Assembly: GCF_000265365.1 (NCBI RefSeq)
Contig: NC_018011.1
Span: 2,187,501-2,251,500 of the forward strand
Source of the DNA: Alistipes finegoldii DSM 17242
Lineage (GTDB): Bacteria > Bacteroidota > Bacteroidia > Bacteroidales > Rikenellaceae
Length of the DNA stretch: 64,000 nucleotides
Direction of reading: 5' to 3'
Part shown: piece by piece, positions 1 through 8,354 of the stretch
Numbering within the stretch: position 1 is the first letter of the stretch
Layout: each line of letters opens with the position of its first letter
Notes under the pieces: model-generated
Seen by the model: only the letters and a program-made list of their open reading frames with translations
Told to the model about the DNA's origin: nothing
Database searches by the model: none
Position numbers and translations under genes: made by a program

Positions 1-462
1 TTCGACAATCCGTATTATCTCGGCGCACTCTCGAAGCCCTCTCCGCTGGACGACGCTTTCGATGAAGCCTGTTTCGGCCGGCTTATCTCCGATGCCAAGT
101 CCAATTTGTCGGCAAAGGCGTTCTTGGCGACGGAACAGCGTATTCCCGGACTCGGAAACGGTGTTTTGCAGGATATTTTGTTCAAGTCGCATATTCACCC
201 CAAGCGCAAGCTGGCGACGCTGGGTGATGCAGAACTGGGGCGGATGTATTCATCGGTGAAATCGACCCTGAGGGATATGGCGGATCGCGGCGGACGCGAT
301 ACGGAGAAAGATTTGCTGGGCAAGCCCGGCGGGTACAAGACCCTGCTCTCTAAAAACACCTTCGCGGAGCCTTGTCCGGGCTGCGGCGGTGCGATTGTCA
401 AGGAGGCTTATCTGGGCGGAGCCGTCTATTACTGTCCTGTCTGTCAGCCGCTGATAAAATAG
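1..462 (+). CDS. Fpg/Nei-type DNA glycosylase (endonuclease VIII-like), C-terminal part
   Basis: The frame is open from base 1, so the gene starts outside the window and 153 residues are visible. The helix-two-turn-helix DNA-binding region is recognisable around in-window residues 40-65 (RIPGLGNGVLQDILF). The C-terminus carries a four-Cys zinc finger (CPGCGG, then YYCPVCQ), as in Fpg/Nei enzymes. These enzymes excise oxidised bases and nick the abasic site. The catalytic N-terminal Pro-Glu lies upstream and cannot be checked, so formamidopyrimidine glycosylase and endonuclease VIII cannot be separated. A strong hairpin with a T-run follows the stop. Confidence 0.85.
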   Translation, partial: FDNPYYLGALSKPSPLDDAFDEACFGRLISDAKSNLSAKAFLATEQRIPGLGNGVLQDILFKSHIHPKRKLATLGDAELGRMYSSVKSTLRDMADRGGRDTEKDLLGKPGGYKTLLSKNTFAEPCPGCGGAIVKEAYLGGAVYYCPVCQPLIK

Positions 463-472
463 CGAGACATGC

Positions 473-502
473 AAAAAAGCCGCCCAAAAAGGGGCGGCTT
501 TT
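473..502. terminator. Bidirectional rho-independent terminator
   Basis: The stem gccgccc/gggcggc (479-485 with 492-498) is flanked by a run of A on the left and T on the right. It can therefore end both the glycosylase gene on the plus strand and the M48 peptidase gene on the minus strand. Confidence 0.8.
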
Positions 503-546
503 CCGTTGCATGAGTGTGCCAATGCGAAGGCTGGCGTGCTGCGGCG

Positions 547-577
547 GGTTTTATTCCGGACAACCGGTTTTATTCCG
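547..577. repeat. Short 12-bp direct repeat in the spacer
   Basis: The sequence ggttttattccg occurs at 547-558 and again at 566-577, in the spacer between the terminator and the end of the M48 gene. The function is unknown and it may be chance. Confidence 0.4.
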
Positions 578-639
578 AATATGCTGGTTGCCGGACTTTT
601 CGGCCGTTGAACGCGGGGTATCCGCTGCGGCTTGACGGC

Positions 640-1449
640 CTACTGCTGGTGTGCGGCTACGTAGGCGTCGGCTTTCTCTTTCATGCGCGCAGCGCGTTTT
701 TCGCTGTCGGGATGCGAAGAGAACATTTTCTGTACCGTCGAGGACTTCGCGCCCTTGGAAAGCTCGACCAGCTTGTTCAGCGAATTGCCCATGCCGTAGG
801 GGCTGAAACCGTTCTTTACGGAGAATTCGAATCCGTATTCGTCGGCTTCGTATTCCTGCTTCTGCGAGAACTGGGCGCCGGTGAATGCCGTCACGACCTC
901 GCCGAGCTGCGAGTCGCTCAGCTTGGCCAGCGTGCTGCCCTCGGCGGCTCCTGCGGCATTGCGCGCCGCCGATGAGAGGTAGGCGTTTTTCATCGCGTGT
1001 TTTACGTCGGCATGTACCACATGGCCGATCTCATGGCCGCTGATCGCCATCAGTTCGTCGTCGTCCATCAGGTCCATCAGGGCGCTGAATACGCGGATCG
1101 AACCGTCGCCGCAGGCGAAGGCATTGACGTCCACGACATGGTAGACCTTGAAGTTGAGCGGCAGTCCGTTGATCTCGGTGATCCCCTCGGTCAGCCGCTT
1201 GAGACGTGCGCCGTATTCGGTCGTTTCGTCGGCGATGGGGTTGTTGGCATCCATCCATTCGACCGCTTCGCGGCTCAGCTGGGCAATGTCCTTGTCGCTC
1301 AATGTCACGGCTTTGGCCACGTCCTTTCCCGCTTCGAGCAGTTTTCCGGTGTTGAGTTTCCTGCCGCCGATTTTCAGCTGGGCTGCGGCGTCGGCGGGCC
1401 ACATGGCGCACAGAAGCAGGGCAAAGCCCATAAAGAAAAGTTTTTTCAT
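640..1449 (-). CDS. M48 family zinc metallopeptidase, secreted
   Basis: This 269-residue protein starts with a signal peptide of about 23 residues ending in an Ala-rich stretch, so it is likely periplasmic or outer-membrane associated. The M48 zinc site is complete: HEIGH gives His139, Glu140 and His143, and the second motif around Glu199-Asp203 (EYEADEYG) supplies the third ligand. It lacks the multi-span membrane region of HtpX and resembles the soluble BepA/LoiP-type proteases that act in envelope quality control. A well-formed promoter lies about 40 bases upstream. The substrate is unknown. Confidence 0.88.
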   Translation of the reverse strand: MKKLFFMGFALLLCAMWPADAAAQLKIGGRKLNTGKLLEAGKDVAKAVTLSDKDIAQLSREAVEWMDANNPIADETTEYGARLKRLTEGITEINGLPLNFKVYHVVDVNAFACGDGSIRVFSALMDLMDDDELMAISGHEIGHVVHADVKHAMKNAYLSSAARNAAGAAEGSTLAKLSDSQLGEVVTAFTGAQFSQKQEYEADEYGFEFSVKNGFSPYGMGNSLNKLVELSKGAKSSTVQKMFSSHPDSEKRAARMKEKADAYVAAHQQ

Positions 1450-1489
1450 TTCAAGTATGTTTTAATCAGCGTTTGTGGTTTTTTCGGGA

Positions 1490-1521
1490 CAAATATAACG
1501 CAATTCTGCTGCGGATACAAA
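1490..1521 (-). promoter_or_regulatory. Bacteroidota-type promoter for the M48 gene
   Basis: On the minus strand TTTG (1518-1521) is followed after exactly 20 bases by TATATTTG (1490-1497), which matches the known -33/-7 consensus TTTG-N19-21-TAnnTTTG. The -33 box coincides with the U-run of the terminator of the preceding minus-strand gene. Confidence 0.7.
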
Positions 1522-1544
1522 AACGGACCGGAATTTCCGGTCCG
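1521..1544 (-). terminator. Rho-independent terminator after the zinc-ribbon gene
   Basis: A near-perfect hairpin with arms cggaccgga/tccggtccg (1524-1532 and 1536-1544) is followed on the minus strand by TTTTTG. It ends the minus-strand transcript that runs from dapF through the zinc-ribbon gene. Confidence 0.8.
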
Positions 1545-1550
1545 CTTTCG

Positions 1551-1829
1551 TTATTTGCTCCAGCGCTTGAGCGTCGGAAAATACTCCCGCATCAGCCTGA
1601 CAGCCTCTTCACGGGTATAGCTTTTGCCGTTCTCGTCGCGGAATTCTTCGTGGAACTCGGCGCAGTGCCGGATCATCTCTTCCATCGTGCACGCTTCGGT
1701 AAAGGCGCCGTTTTTGTAGCAATAGACGCAGTAGTCCACGCTCGCGCCGCCGTCGGCTTCCGTGCCGAAGTCGCCCGCCGTCTGCATCGGCATGCCGCAG
1801 CTCTGACAGAATTTCATCTCTTCGTTCAT
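1551..1829 (-). CDS. Putative zinc-ribbon protein, 92 aa
   Basis: This small soluble protein has two CxxC pairs, Cys8/Cys11 (CQSCGMPM) and Cys34/Cys37 (YCVYCYKNG). The spacing fits the 'putative zinc ribbon' family common in Firmicutes and Bacteroidota. The rest is helical and charged. No enzyme motif is visible and the role is unknown. It is the last gene of the minus-strand series behind dapF, 135 bp after the alpha/beta hydrolase, and is followed by a terminator. Confidence 0.8.
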   Translation of the reverse strand: MNEEMKFCQSCGMPMQTAGDFGTEADGGASVDYCVYCYKNGAFTEACTMEEMIRHCAEFHEEFRDENGKSYTREEAVRLMREYFPTLKRWSK

Positions 1830-1964
1830 CGTTCAAAGGTTTTATATCCTGCCGGAACCGATGAGACGCGGTTCAGAGAGGATCGGTTTAGTTTGTTCCG
1901 GGAATGGGATCGAATCGCGCCGGCTGAACCCCGGAGAAATTATCGCCCGAACAGTTTTTTCGCG

Positions 1965-2774
1965 CTATTCGATTTTTTCATCGTGGACGAAATCCAGTAT
2001 CGCCTGAGCCGCCGCTTCCGGCTCTTCGAGGAATCCCATGTGTCCCGAATTTTCCAGCCATACGACCTGCGCCTGCGGGTGCTCCGCAACCATCTTTTCG
2101 GCGGCTTCGGGCGGTATGTAACCGTCTTTTCGACCGAGTATGAAAAGCTGCGGGACCTTCGACGTGCGCAGCATTTCGTTCTGGTCCCTGCGGGCGATCA
2201 TGCCGCCCAGCAGGGCTACGATTCCCTCGTCTTCGGTGACGAAAACCTGCTCGGTAAGGTCTTCGATTTCGTCCCGCATGCGTGCGCGGTTCTCTTCGGC
2301 GAATCCTGCGGCGGGAGCTACCCGTGCCAGCATCTCTTTCTTCCCGGCCTCGACGAGCGCGATCTCCCTGCGGCGGTTTTCGGCCTTCTCCGGCGTGTCG
2401 GGATTGGGCGTGGAGCTGAGCAGCACCACGCCGTCGAGCATTTCGGGATGGCGTTCGCAGAAAGCCAGCGCCACGTATCCGCCCATCGAATGTCCTACGA
2501 GCGTGCAGCGTCCGATGCCGAGGGCTTTGAGCGCGTCGGCGACCGTGTCGGCCAGAAAATCCATCGTGTGGACCGCGCCCGTCACCACCGAAATGCCGTG
2601 GCCCGGCAGATCGAGCGTCACCACGCGCACCTCCTTATATAGATAAGGTACGAAATCCTCCCAGACGAGCAGCGATTCGAGATAGCCGTGCAGCAGCACG
2701 ACGCATTTGTCTCCGGCCTGCGAGTCGCAGACGTGCAGGGCCGTGGAGCCGGCCATAATAAATTTTTCAGTCAT
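1965..2774 (-). CDS. Alpha/beta hydrolase
   Basis: The 269-residue protein has the classic fold signatures: an oxyanion-hole strand (VVLLHGY, residues 25-31), the nucleophile elbow GHSMGG with Ser96, Asp217 in ILGRKDGYI, and His245 in NSGHMGF. These form a complete Ser-Asp-His triad. There is no signal peptide, so it is cytoplasmic. Candidate activities include a carboxylesterase, a lactonase or a MenH-like enzyme, and the sequence does not decide between them. Only 11 bp separate it from the upstream small acidic gene, so the two are probably co-transcribed. Confidence 0.88.
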   Translation of the reverse strand: MTEKFIMAGSTALHVCDSQAGDKCVVLLHGYLESLLVWEDFVPYLYKEVRVVTLDLPGHGISVVTGAVHTMDFLADTVADALKALGIGRCTLVGHSMGGYVALAFCERHPEMLDGVVLLSSTPNPDTPEKAENRRREIALVEAGKKEMLARVAPAAGFAEENRARMRDEIEDLTEQVFVTEDEGIVALLGGMIARRDQNEMLRTSKVPQLFILGRKDGYIPPEAAEKMVAEHPQAQVVWLENSGHMGFLEEPEAAAQAILDFVHDEKIE

Positions 2775-2785
2775 GATTACAGGGC

Positions 2786-2977
2786 TTACTCCTCGTCCTG
2801 ATCGTCGAGGTAGTCGAGTACGGATTCGCGCCGGGGCATGAGTTCTTCCTCCTCCTCTTCGTCGATCGAACGGTAGAGCGAATGGCGCTCCTTGCCGCTT
2901 TTGCGCATCGGTTCGAGACGTTTGGCTTTCCGAAGTTCGTCCGCTTCATGTTCGCGAATTCCCTTTTGTGTTTTCAT
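2786..2977 (-). CDS. Small acidic hypothetical protein, 63 aa
   Basis: The N-terminal half is basic (EADELRKAKRLEPMRKSGKE). The C-terminal half is strongly acidic, with a run of five Glu and the tail DYLDDQDEE. There is no signal peptide, membrane span or Cys. It sits tightly between dapF and the alpha/beta hydrolase on the same strand, which supports it being a real gene. The charge segregation resembles nucleic-acid- or ribosome-associated small proteins, but no function is recognised. Confidence 0.65.
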   Translation of the reverse strand: MKTQKGIREHEADELRKAKRLEPMRKSGKERHSLYRSIDEEEEEELMPRRESVLDYLDDQDEE

Positions 2978-2998
2978 GGATGGGAAAAGATGAGTGGT

Positions 2999-3805
2999 TT
3001 AGAAATTGTCGGTTTCGAATACCCCTTTGAAGACGCGCCGCGCGGGGCCCGTAAGCCGGATATCCGTATAGGTCTGCGTGCCGGGTTCATGCGAGAAGCG
3101 TACGTGCAGTTCGCCTCCGGGCACCGTGATTCGGTATTTGGTCGTTTCGTGCTGCAAAGCGTAATTGGTTATGATCGCCGCGGCCGTGGCTCCTGTGCCG
3201 CAGGCCAGCGTTTCGTTTTCGACGCCCCGTTCGTAGGTCCGCATCCGGATTTCGCCCTCGCCTGCGATCTCTGCGAAATTGACGTTCGTACCCTGCGGAA
3301 AACGCGCCGTGTCGTGACGGATCATCCGTCCCAGACCCTTTACGTCCACGCCGTCCAGCTCCTCCGTGAATTCCACATAGTGGGGAACGCCCGTATTGAG
3401 GAACCACCAGCCTTTGCCGCTGCGAATTTCCGATACATTTATCATGCCCAGCTCGATCTCGCCCGTCCGGTTCTTCGCGCGGCGTATGCGCGCGGTGTGC
3501 ATGCCGTCCGTGGCGTCGAAATACTTGGTTTCGCCGCCGATGCCCAGATGCTCGGCGAAAAGCGCGAAACACCGTGCGCCGTTGCCGCACATTTCGCCCG
3601 GCGAACCGTCGGCGTTGTAGTAGCGCATCGAGCAGTCCATCTCGACGCTGCGCCGCAGGGTCATCAGCCCGTCGGCTCCGATGCCGAAGTGGCGGTCGCA
3701 CAAGGCCGCGATCAGCCGTGCGTCGGCGCTGAACAGCTCTTCGCGGTCGTCGATGAGGATGAAATCGTTGCCTGCGCCCTCGTATTTTACGAATGATACC
3801 AGCAT
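2999..3805 (-). CDS. dapF: Diaminopimelate epimerase
   Basis: This enzyme interconverts LL- and meso-diaminopimelate for lysine and peptidoglycan synthesis in the cytoplasm. The 268-residue length is typical. Both active-site cysteines are present: Cys73 in GEMCGNGARCF and Cys202 in ACGTGATAAA. The N-terminal GAGNDFILID motif is also conserved. It is the first gene of a minus-strand series with the small acidic gene and the hydrolase, with short gaps. Confidence 0.97.
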   Translation of the reverse strand: MLVSFVKYEGAGNDFILIDDREELFSADARLIAALCDRHFGIGADGLMTLRRSVEMDCSMRYYNADGSPGEMCGNGARCFALFAEHLGIGGETKYFDATDGMHTARIRRAKNRTGEIELGMINVSEIRSGKGWWFLNTGVPHYVEFTEELDGVDVKGLGRMIRHDTARFPQGTNVNFAEIAGEGEIRMRTYERGVENETLACGTGATAAAIITNYALQHETTKYRITVPGGELHVRFSHEPGTQTYTDIRLTGPARRVFKGVFETDNF

Positions 3806-3828
3806 TCCGGATAGTGGTTATATCATCG

Positions 3829-3836
3829 CAAAAATA
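3829..3836 (-). promoter_or_regulatory. Probable -7 box for dapF
   Basis: The minus strand reads TATTTTTG, matching TAnnTTTG, 24 bases upstream of the dapF start in the divergent spacer. No clear -33 box was found at the usual distance. Confidence 0.45.
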
Positions 3837-3858
3837 ATAAAACTTCTAAAAGTTTTAC

Positions 3859-3866
3859 TATTTTTG
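3859..3866 (+). promoter_or_regulatory. Probable -7 box for the nitroreductase gene
   Basis: TATTTTTG matches the Bacteroidota -7 consensus in the divergent spacer, leaving a leader of roughly 70 bases before the start at 3943. A short inverted repeat (aaaact/agtttt) lies just upstream. Confidence 0.45.
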
Positions 3867-3942
3867 TGGAAAATAAGCGCATTCGCCCGGACCGGCGGAC
3901 GCTTGTATTGTTTTTATACAGAACCGATAAAAGAAAAAATCC

Positions 3943-4689
3943 ATGAAAAGCGTGCTTTTCAAGCATCGTTCGATACGTAAATTCTGTTCCACACCCGTTC
4001 CCGAAGAGCTGCTGCAGGAGATACTGGCAGCGGCTTCGCGGGCTTCGACCTGCGGCAACATGCAGCTCTATTCGCTGGTCGTGACGCGCGATGCGGCCCT
4101 GCGCGCGAAACTCGCCCCGTGCCATTTCAACCAGCCGATGGTGACGCAGGCGCCTTGCGTGGTGACGGTCTGCGCCGACGTGCACCGCTTCTCGATGTGG
4201 TGCGAGCAGCGCGACGCCGATCCCGCATACGACAACTTCGCATGGTTCCTGAACGCTTCGACGGACGCCCTGCTTGCGGCCCAGAACCTCTGCGTCGAGG
4301 CCGAAATGAACGGGCTGGGCATCTGTTACCTCGGTACGACGATCTATACGGCCGGGATGATCGCCGAGATACTCGAACTTCCGAAGAGGGTGATTCCCGT
4401 GACGACCATCGTGCTGGGCTATCCCGACGAATCGCCCGAACTGACCGACCGTCTGCCGCTGGAAGCCGTCGTGCATTACGAGAAATACACCGACTATACG
4501 GCCGCCGAGATCGACGAATTGTGGGCCGAGCGCGAAGAGTCGGAGCTGACCAAGCGTCTGCTGGAGGAGAACGGGCTGCCTAATCTGGCGCAGATTTTCA
4601 CGCAGCGCCGTTATGTGCGTGAGGACAACCTCTCCATCTCGAATTCCTACTTCGCTCTGCTGAAAGAGAAGGGGTTCTTTAACAACTGA
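3943..4689 (+). CDS. Nitroreductase family oxidoreductase (FMN)
   Basis: The N-terminus (RSIRKF, then ASRASTCGNMQ) is the FMN-binding signature of nitroreductases. The 248-residue length and the tail after residue 190 resemble the NfsA-like NADPH-dependent branch. Such enzymes reduce quinones, nitroaromatics or flavins with NAD(P)H in the cytoplasm, and the native substrate is unknown. The start is preceded by a long A/G-rich stretch. The TamL-like gene follows after 8 bp, so the two may be co-transcribed. Confidence 0.88.
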   Translation: MKSVLFKHRSIRKFCSTPVPEELLQEILAAASRASTCGNMQLYSLVVTRDAALRAKLAPCHFNQPMVTQAPCVVTVCADVHRFSMWCEQRDADPAYDNFAWFLNASTDALLAAQNLCVEAEMNGLGICYLGTTIYTAGMIAEILELPKRVIPVTTIVLGYPDESPELTDRLPLEAVVHYEKYTDYTAAEIDELWAEREESELTKRLLEENGLPNLAQIFTQRRYVREDNLSISNSYFALLKEKGFFNN

Positions 4690-4697
4690 TCGGGGGC

Positions 4698-7073
4698 GTG
4701 CGGGGCTTGAGTCGTATATTAGCTGTCGCCGTGCTGGGCTTTTTGTGCTCCGCGTGCAGCGTTACGCGCAAGATTCCCGAAGGGCAGTACCTGCTGCAGA
4801 AGGTGACGATCGAGTCCGACAAATCGACGCCCCGCAAGGAGCGCATCACGGCTGCCGACCTCGAAAAATACGTGCGCCAGACCCCCAACAAGCGTTTTCT
4901 GGGGACGAATTTCTATGTCTGGCTCTACGAGCAGGCCAATCCGGGCAAGCAGAACTGGTGGAACAACTGGAAACGCAAGATCGGGCAGGAACCCGTGCTG
5001 CTCGACATGAGCCTGACCGAGCGGAGCGCGCAGAACCTGAAGGTCTATATGGACACGCGCGGGTTCTTCTCTTCCCAAGCGACGTTCGAAGTCGATACCA
5101 CCTCGCGCCGCAGGCGCGCCAAAGTCGTCTACCGCACCCGGCAGGGCGAGCCTTACCGCATCGACAGCATTTCGTACGATTTTCAGGACAAGTTCCTCGA
5201 ACAGATCATCCTGCCCGACACCGCCAATACGCTGATCCGTCCGGGGCGGGTTTTCGACATCGCGGTGCTCGACCGCGAGCGGGAGCGCGTCACGGCTTTC
5301 CTCAAGGAGCGCGGCTACTACAACTTTACGGTCAACAACATCGACTATGTCGCCGACACGCTCGGCGGAAACCATCAGGTCGATGTGCAGGTCAATATCA
5401 AGCAGTATCTTACGGGTTACAACGAACGCGGACAGGCCGTGATGGACAACAACATGGTCTACCGCATCGACCGGATCAACGTCTTTCCGGCGTACGATCC
5501 GACCGTCGCGCGGACCGATTCGACCTTTCTTTCGCGGCTCGATACGCTCTATTACCGCGGTCTGAATATCATCTACGAGAAGCGTCCGAACCTGCGTCCG
5601 GCCATTCTGCGTCAGTCGGTGCCGCTCTATCCCAACTACGTCTACAATTCGGCGCAGGTGAACCGCGCCTATACCGACCTGATGTCGCTCGGCTATTTCA
5701 AGAGCGCCAAGATCGCCTTCGTCGAGCAGCCCCGGAGCGTCGATGTCACCAATTACGTCTCCTTCATCGGCGCCTCGGCGGATTCCACGCAGACCCGCTT
5801 TACGAAGGAGGGCTATCTGGAGTGCAACATTTTGTGCACCCCGGCGCTCAAGCAGAGTTTCAAGGTCGATCTCGAAGGCAGTACGACGTCGAGTTTCTAC
5901 GGACTGAAGGCTACCGTCGGTTACCAGAACCGCAACATCTTCCGGGGAGCGGAGGCGCTGGACGTTTCGTTTACGGCGGGATACGAGTTTATGAAGGCGC
6001 CCGACGCCAAGAAAAAGCGCGCCACGGAATTCGGCGTTACCACCGGACTCACCTTCCCGCGTTTTCTGGTGCCGTGGCGTACGCGGCGGTTCCGTTCGGT
6101 GAACCAGCCGAAGACCAAGGTGGAGCTTTCGGTCAATTTTCAGGACCGCCCCTATTATCGGCGTACGCTTTCGAGTGCGGGAATCACCTACCAGTGGACC
6201 AACAACCGTTACTCTTCGTTCTCGCTGCGGCCCGTCGATATCAATGTCGTCGATGTGAATCGGCTGGACTCGACCTTCCTCGGCAAGACGACGAATAAAT
6301 ACCTGAAAAACAGTTTCCGCACCCAGTTTATCGGCGGCCTTTCGTTCGGCTACAGCTATAACAACCAGCGTAAGAATCTGGGCGGCAACGCCACCAATAT
6401 CCGCTTCAATCTGGAGACGGCGGGCAACCTGATCGACGCGGTGGACCGGCTGTTCTATGCGCGGCCGAAGGAGGGCGAGCCTGCCAAAATCTTCGGCATC
6501 GAATATTCGCAGTATTTCCGTACGGACCTGAGCGTCAGCCGCAAGATAATGCTTGGCGAGGTGTCGGCTCTCGTGGGGCGTCTCTACGGCGGCGTGGCGA
6601 TGGCCTATGGCAACTCGTCGGCCGTGCCCTTCGACCGGCAGTTCTATGCCGGCGGCAGCAACGGCATGCGCGGCTGGACGCCCCGCACGCTCGGTCAGGG
6701 GTCGGTGCCCAATCCGCACGACTCTTTCCCGATACAGACGGGCGATGTCAAGCTGGAGGCCAACCTCGAACTGCGCTTTCCGATCTGGGGCATGGTGCAC
6801 GGCGCGACCTTCTTCGATCTGGGCAATATCTGGTATATCCGGCGGAATCCTTCGGAGTACTCCGACGAGGCGGTCTTCTTCTTCGACAAGTTTTATAAGC
6901 AGCTGGGATTCAACACCGGACTGGGTCTGCGTTTCGACATCAAGTTCGCCGTGCTCCGGCTCGACTGGGGCGTGCAGCTCCACAATCCCAACAATCCGGC
7001 GGGCGAACGGTGGATCCACAACCTCCGCTGGAAGAATACCGCGCTCAACTTCGGCGTCGGATATCCCTTCTGA
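4698..7073 (+). CDS. tamL: BamA/TamA-family outer-membrane lipoprotein (TamL-like)
   Basis: The 791-residue protein starts with GTG and has a signal peptide ending LCSAC, so Cys20 is a plausible lipid anchor. This matches the lipidated TamL variant of TamA known in Bacteroidota. POTRA-like regions fill roughly residues 30-370. The C-terminal 16-strand Omp85 barrel includes the lid-loop motif GGSNGMRGW and ends in a Phe (GVGYPF). Known homologues work with TamB in envelope protein insertion or lipid transport. No tamB lies next to it: a terminator-like hairpin and an AraC gene on the other strand follow. Confidence 0.9.
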   Translation: MRGLSRILAVAVLGFLCSACSVTRKIPEGQYLLQKVTIESDKSTPRKERITAADLEKYVRQTPNKRFLGTNFYVWLYEQANPGKQNWWNNWKRKIGQEPVLLDMSLTERSAQNLKVYMDTRGFFSSQATFEVDTTSRRRRAKVVYRTRQGEPYRIDSISYDFQDKFLEQIILPDTANTLIRPGRVFDIAVLDRERERVTAFLKERGYYNFTVNNIDYVADTLGGNHQVDVQVNIKQYLTGYNERGQAVMDNNMVYRIDRINVFPAYDPTVARTDSTFLSRLDTLYYRGLNIIYEKRPNLRPAILRQSVPLYPNYVYNSAQVNRAYTDLMSLGYFKSAKIAFVEQPRSVDVTNYVSFIGASADSTQTRFTKEGYLECNILCTPALKQSFKVDLEGSTTSSFYGLKATVGYQNRNIFRGAEALDVSFTAGYEFMKAPDAKKKRATEFGVTTGLTFPRFLVPWRTRRFRSVNQPKTKVELSVNFQDRPYYRRTLSSAGITYQWTNNRYSSFSLRPVDINVVDVNRLDSTFLGKTTNKYLKNSFRTQFIGGLSFGYSYNNQRKNLGGNATNIRFNLETAGNLIDAVDRLFYARPKEGEPAKIFGIEYSQYFRTDLSVSRKIMLGEVSALVGRLYGGVAMAYGNSSAVPFDRQFYAGGSNGMRGWTPRTLGQGSVPNPHDSFPIQTGDVKLEANLELRFPIWGMVHGATFFDLGNIWYIRRNPSEYSDEAVFFFDKFYKQLGFNTGLGLRFDIKFAVLRLDWGVQLHNPNNPAGERWIHNLRWKNTALNFGVGYPF

Positions 7074-7090
7074 CGAGGCTTCGCGACGAC

Positions 7091-7121
7091 AAACCCCGGC
7101 GCAGTGCTGCGGCCGGGGTTT
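7091..7121 (+). terminator. Probable terminator after tamL
   Basis: The arms aaaccccggc and gccggggttt enclose a second small stem (gcag/ctgc). The T-run is only three bases, so termination on the plus strand is likely but not certain. Confidence 0.6.
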
Positions 7122-7124
7122 CGT

Positions 7125-7260
7125 ATGCAGGAGGGTGTGCATACTGCCGGATATGCGCTGTCATACATGCTCCGTCGGATATTCACTGCCGGATATGCCT
7201 CTCCTCGACATGCACCGCCGGATGCGTATTGCCGGACGTGTTTCGCCGGATGCTGGCCCT
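7125..7260. repeat. Degenerate GCCGGATATGC-like repeats between convergent genes
   Basis: The spacer repeats short variants of gccggatatgc or gccggatgc at about 7146, 7189, 7216, 7231 and 7245, mixed with catgc. No gene fits here. It looks like a small decayed repeat tract at the convergent ends of tamL and the AraC gene. Confidence 0.5.
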
Positions 7261-7262
7261 TG

Positions 7263-8171
7263 TCAGTTTTGCGCTTTGTACTGCGAGGGCGACATGCCCG
7301 TGTTGCGCTTGAAGTAGCTGCCGAAGAACGACTGGTTCGGGAAGTTCAGGTAGTAGGCGATCTCCTGTATGCTCATCGTCGAGTATTTGAGCAGGGTTTT
7401 GGCCTCCAGAATCACATAGTTGTCGATCCACTCCGAAACCGACTGCCCGCTGATGCGCTTGATGAGCGTGGTGAGGTATTTGGGCGTGATGCAGAGCTGG
7501 CGGGCGTAGAACCCGACGCTGCGCTCTTCGCGGAAGTGTTCGCCCAGCAGGTGGGTGAATTGCTTGAAGTACTCTTCGGCGCGGTTGTGCGAATTGTTCT
7601 GCCCTTCGGGATGCTCCGCGAGGTAGTGGTACATGATATCCCCGACCTTGTAAATCGTTGCGGCGATCAGCCCGCTGACGATATCGAACGAGAAATGGGT
7701 CTCCGGCCCGCGGGTTTCGCGTTCGATCTGGGCGATCATGCCGCGCATGGAGCGGCTCTCTTCGGGCGTCAGCGCCAATGTGGGATTTTCGACGAATTTG
7801 AGGAACAGCGGTATCATGTTTTTGATGTCGATGTTGATGCGGCGCATGAAGTCGGGCGATATGGCGATGACGTCGGCTTTGAAATACTGTTGCGAATTTA
7901 CCTGCAGGATATTTTTCGGGGTAAAGATGAACATCGAATCCTTCTTCAGCCGGAATTCATGCAGGTTGAACGATACGGAGGTCTCCCCTTCGGTGCCGAC
8001 TCCGATTATGAAGGCGTCGATGCGGCACGGGAACCGGAAGACCTGCATTTGGGAGTCGCTGCTGGCCGTAATGCATTCGCGCATCAGGCCCTGACGTTGT
8101 TCGCCGGCCAAGTCTATAAGTTCGGCCAGCGTAAATGAGTTGATCGGTGTTTGGCTCTCTGTATTGTTCAT
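7263..8171 (-). CDS. AraC family transcriptional regulator
   Basis: The 302-residue protein has an N-terminal cupin-like sensor region (about residues 25-170) and a C-terminal pair of helix-turn-helix motifs (about 205-300). The latter includes YLTTLIKRISGQSVSEWID and the family signature ending around FGSYFKRNTGMSPSQY. It is a DNA-binding regulator. It stands alone, between convergent tamL and the end of the ompH operon, so its targets cannot be guessed. Its start is well separated from upstream genes. Confidence 0.92.
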   Translation of the reverse strand: MNNTESQTPINSFTLAELIDLAGEQRQGLMRECITASSDSQMQVFRFPCRIDAFIIGVGTEGETSVSFNLHEFRLKKDSMFIFTPKNILQVNSQQYFKADVIAISPDFMRRINIDIKNMIPLFLKFVENPTLALTPEESRSMRGMIAQIERETRGPETHFSFDIVSGLIAATIYKVGDIMYHYLAEHPEGQNNSHNRAEEYFKQFTHLLGEHFREERSVGFYARQLCITPKYLTTLIKRISGQSVSEWIDNYVILEAKTLLKYSTMSIQEIAYYLNFPNQSFFGSYFKRNTGMSPSQYKAQN

Positions 8172-8286
8172 TTCGTCTCTGGATTTTGGATGAAATATAG
8201 CGATAAAAACTCATATTCAGTTCATATAGTTTTATATTCGGACCAAATGAACAGCTTTGTGCCTCTTTTGATCGCCGCTTGCGGCA

Positions 8287-8333
8287 GGGGCATGAAAAAG
8301 GCGCCGGAATCGCCGGCGCCTTTTTCATGCCCC
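8287..8333. terminator. Terminator with an unusually long perfect inverted repeat
   Basis: The two 21-bp arms (8287-8307 and 8313-8333) are perfect reverse complements around a five-base loop. They contain a ggcgccgg/ccggcgcc core flanked by A5 and T5. It follows the ompH gene on the minus strand and works in either direction. Confidence 0.85.
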
Positions 8334-8354
8334 ATCGGGAAATCCCGGAGTGAC

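Noticed and set aside
7125..7260. A possible insertion-sequence remnant or attachment site
   Set aside because: No transposase fragment, terminal inverted repeat or target duplication was found, only short degenerate repeats.
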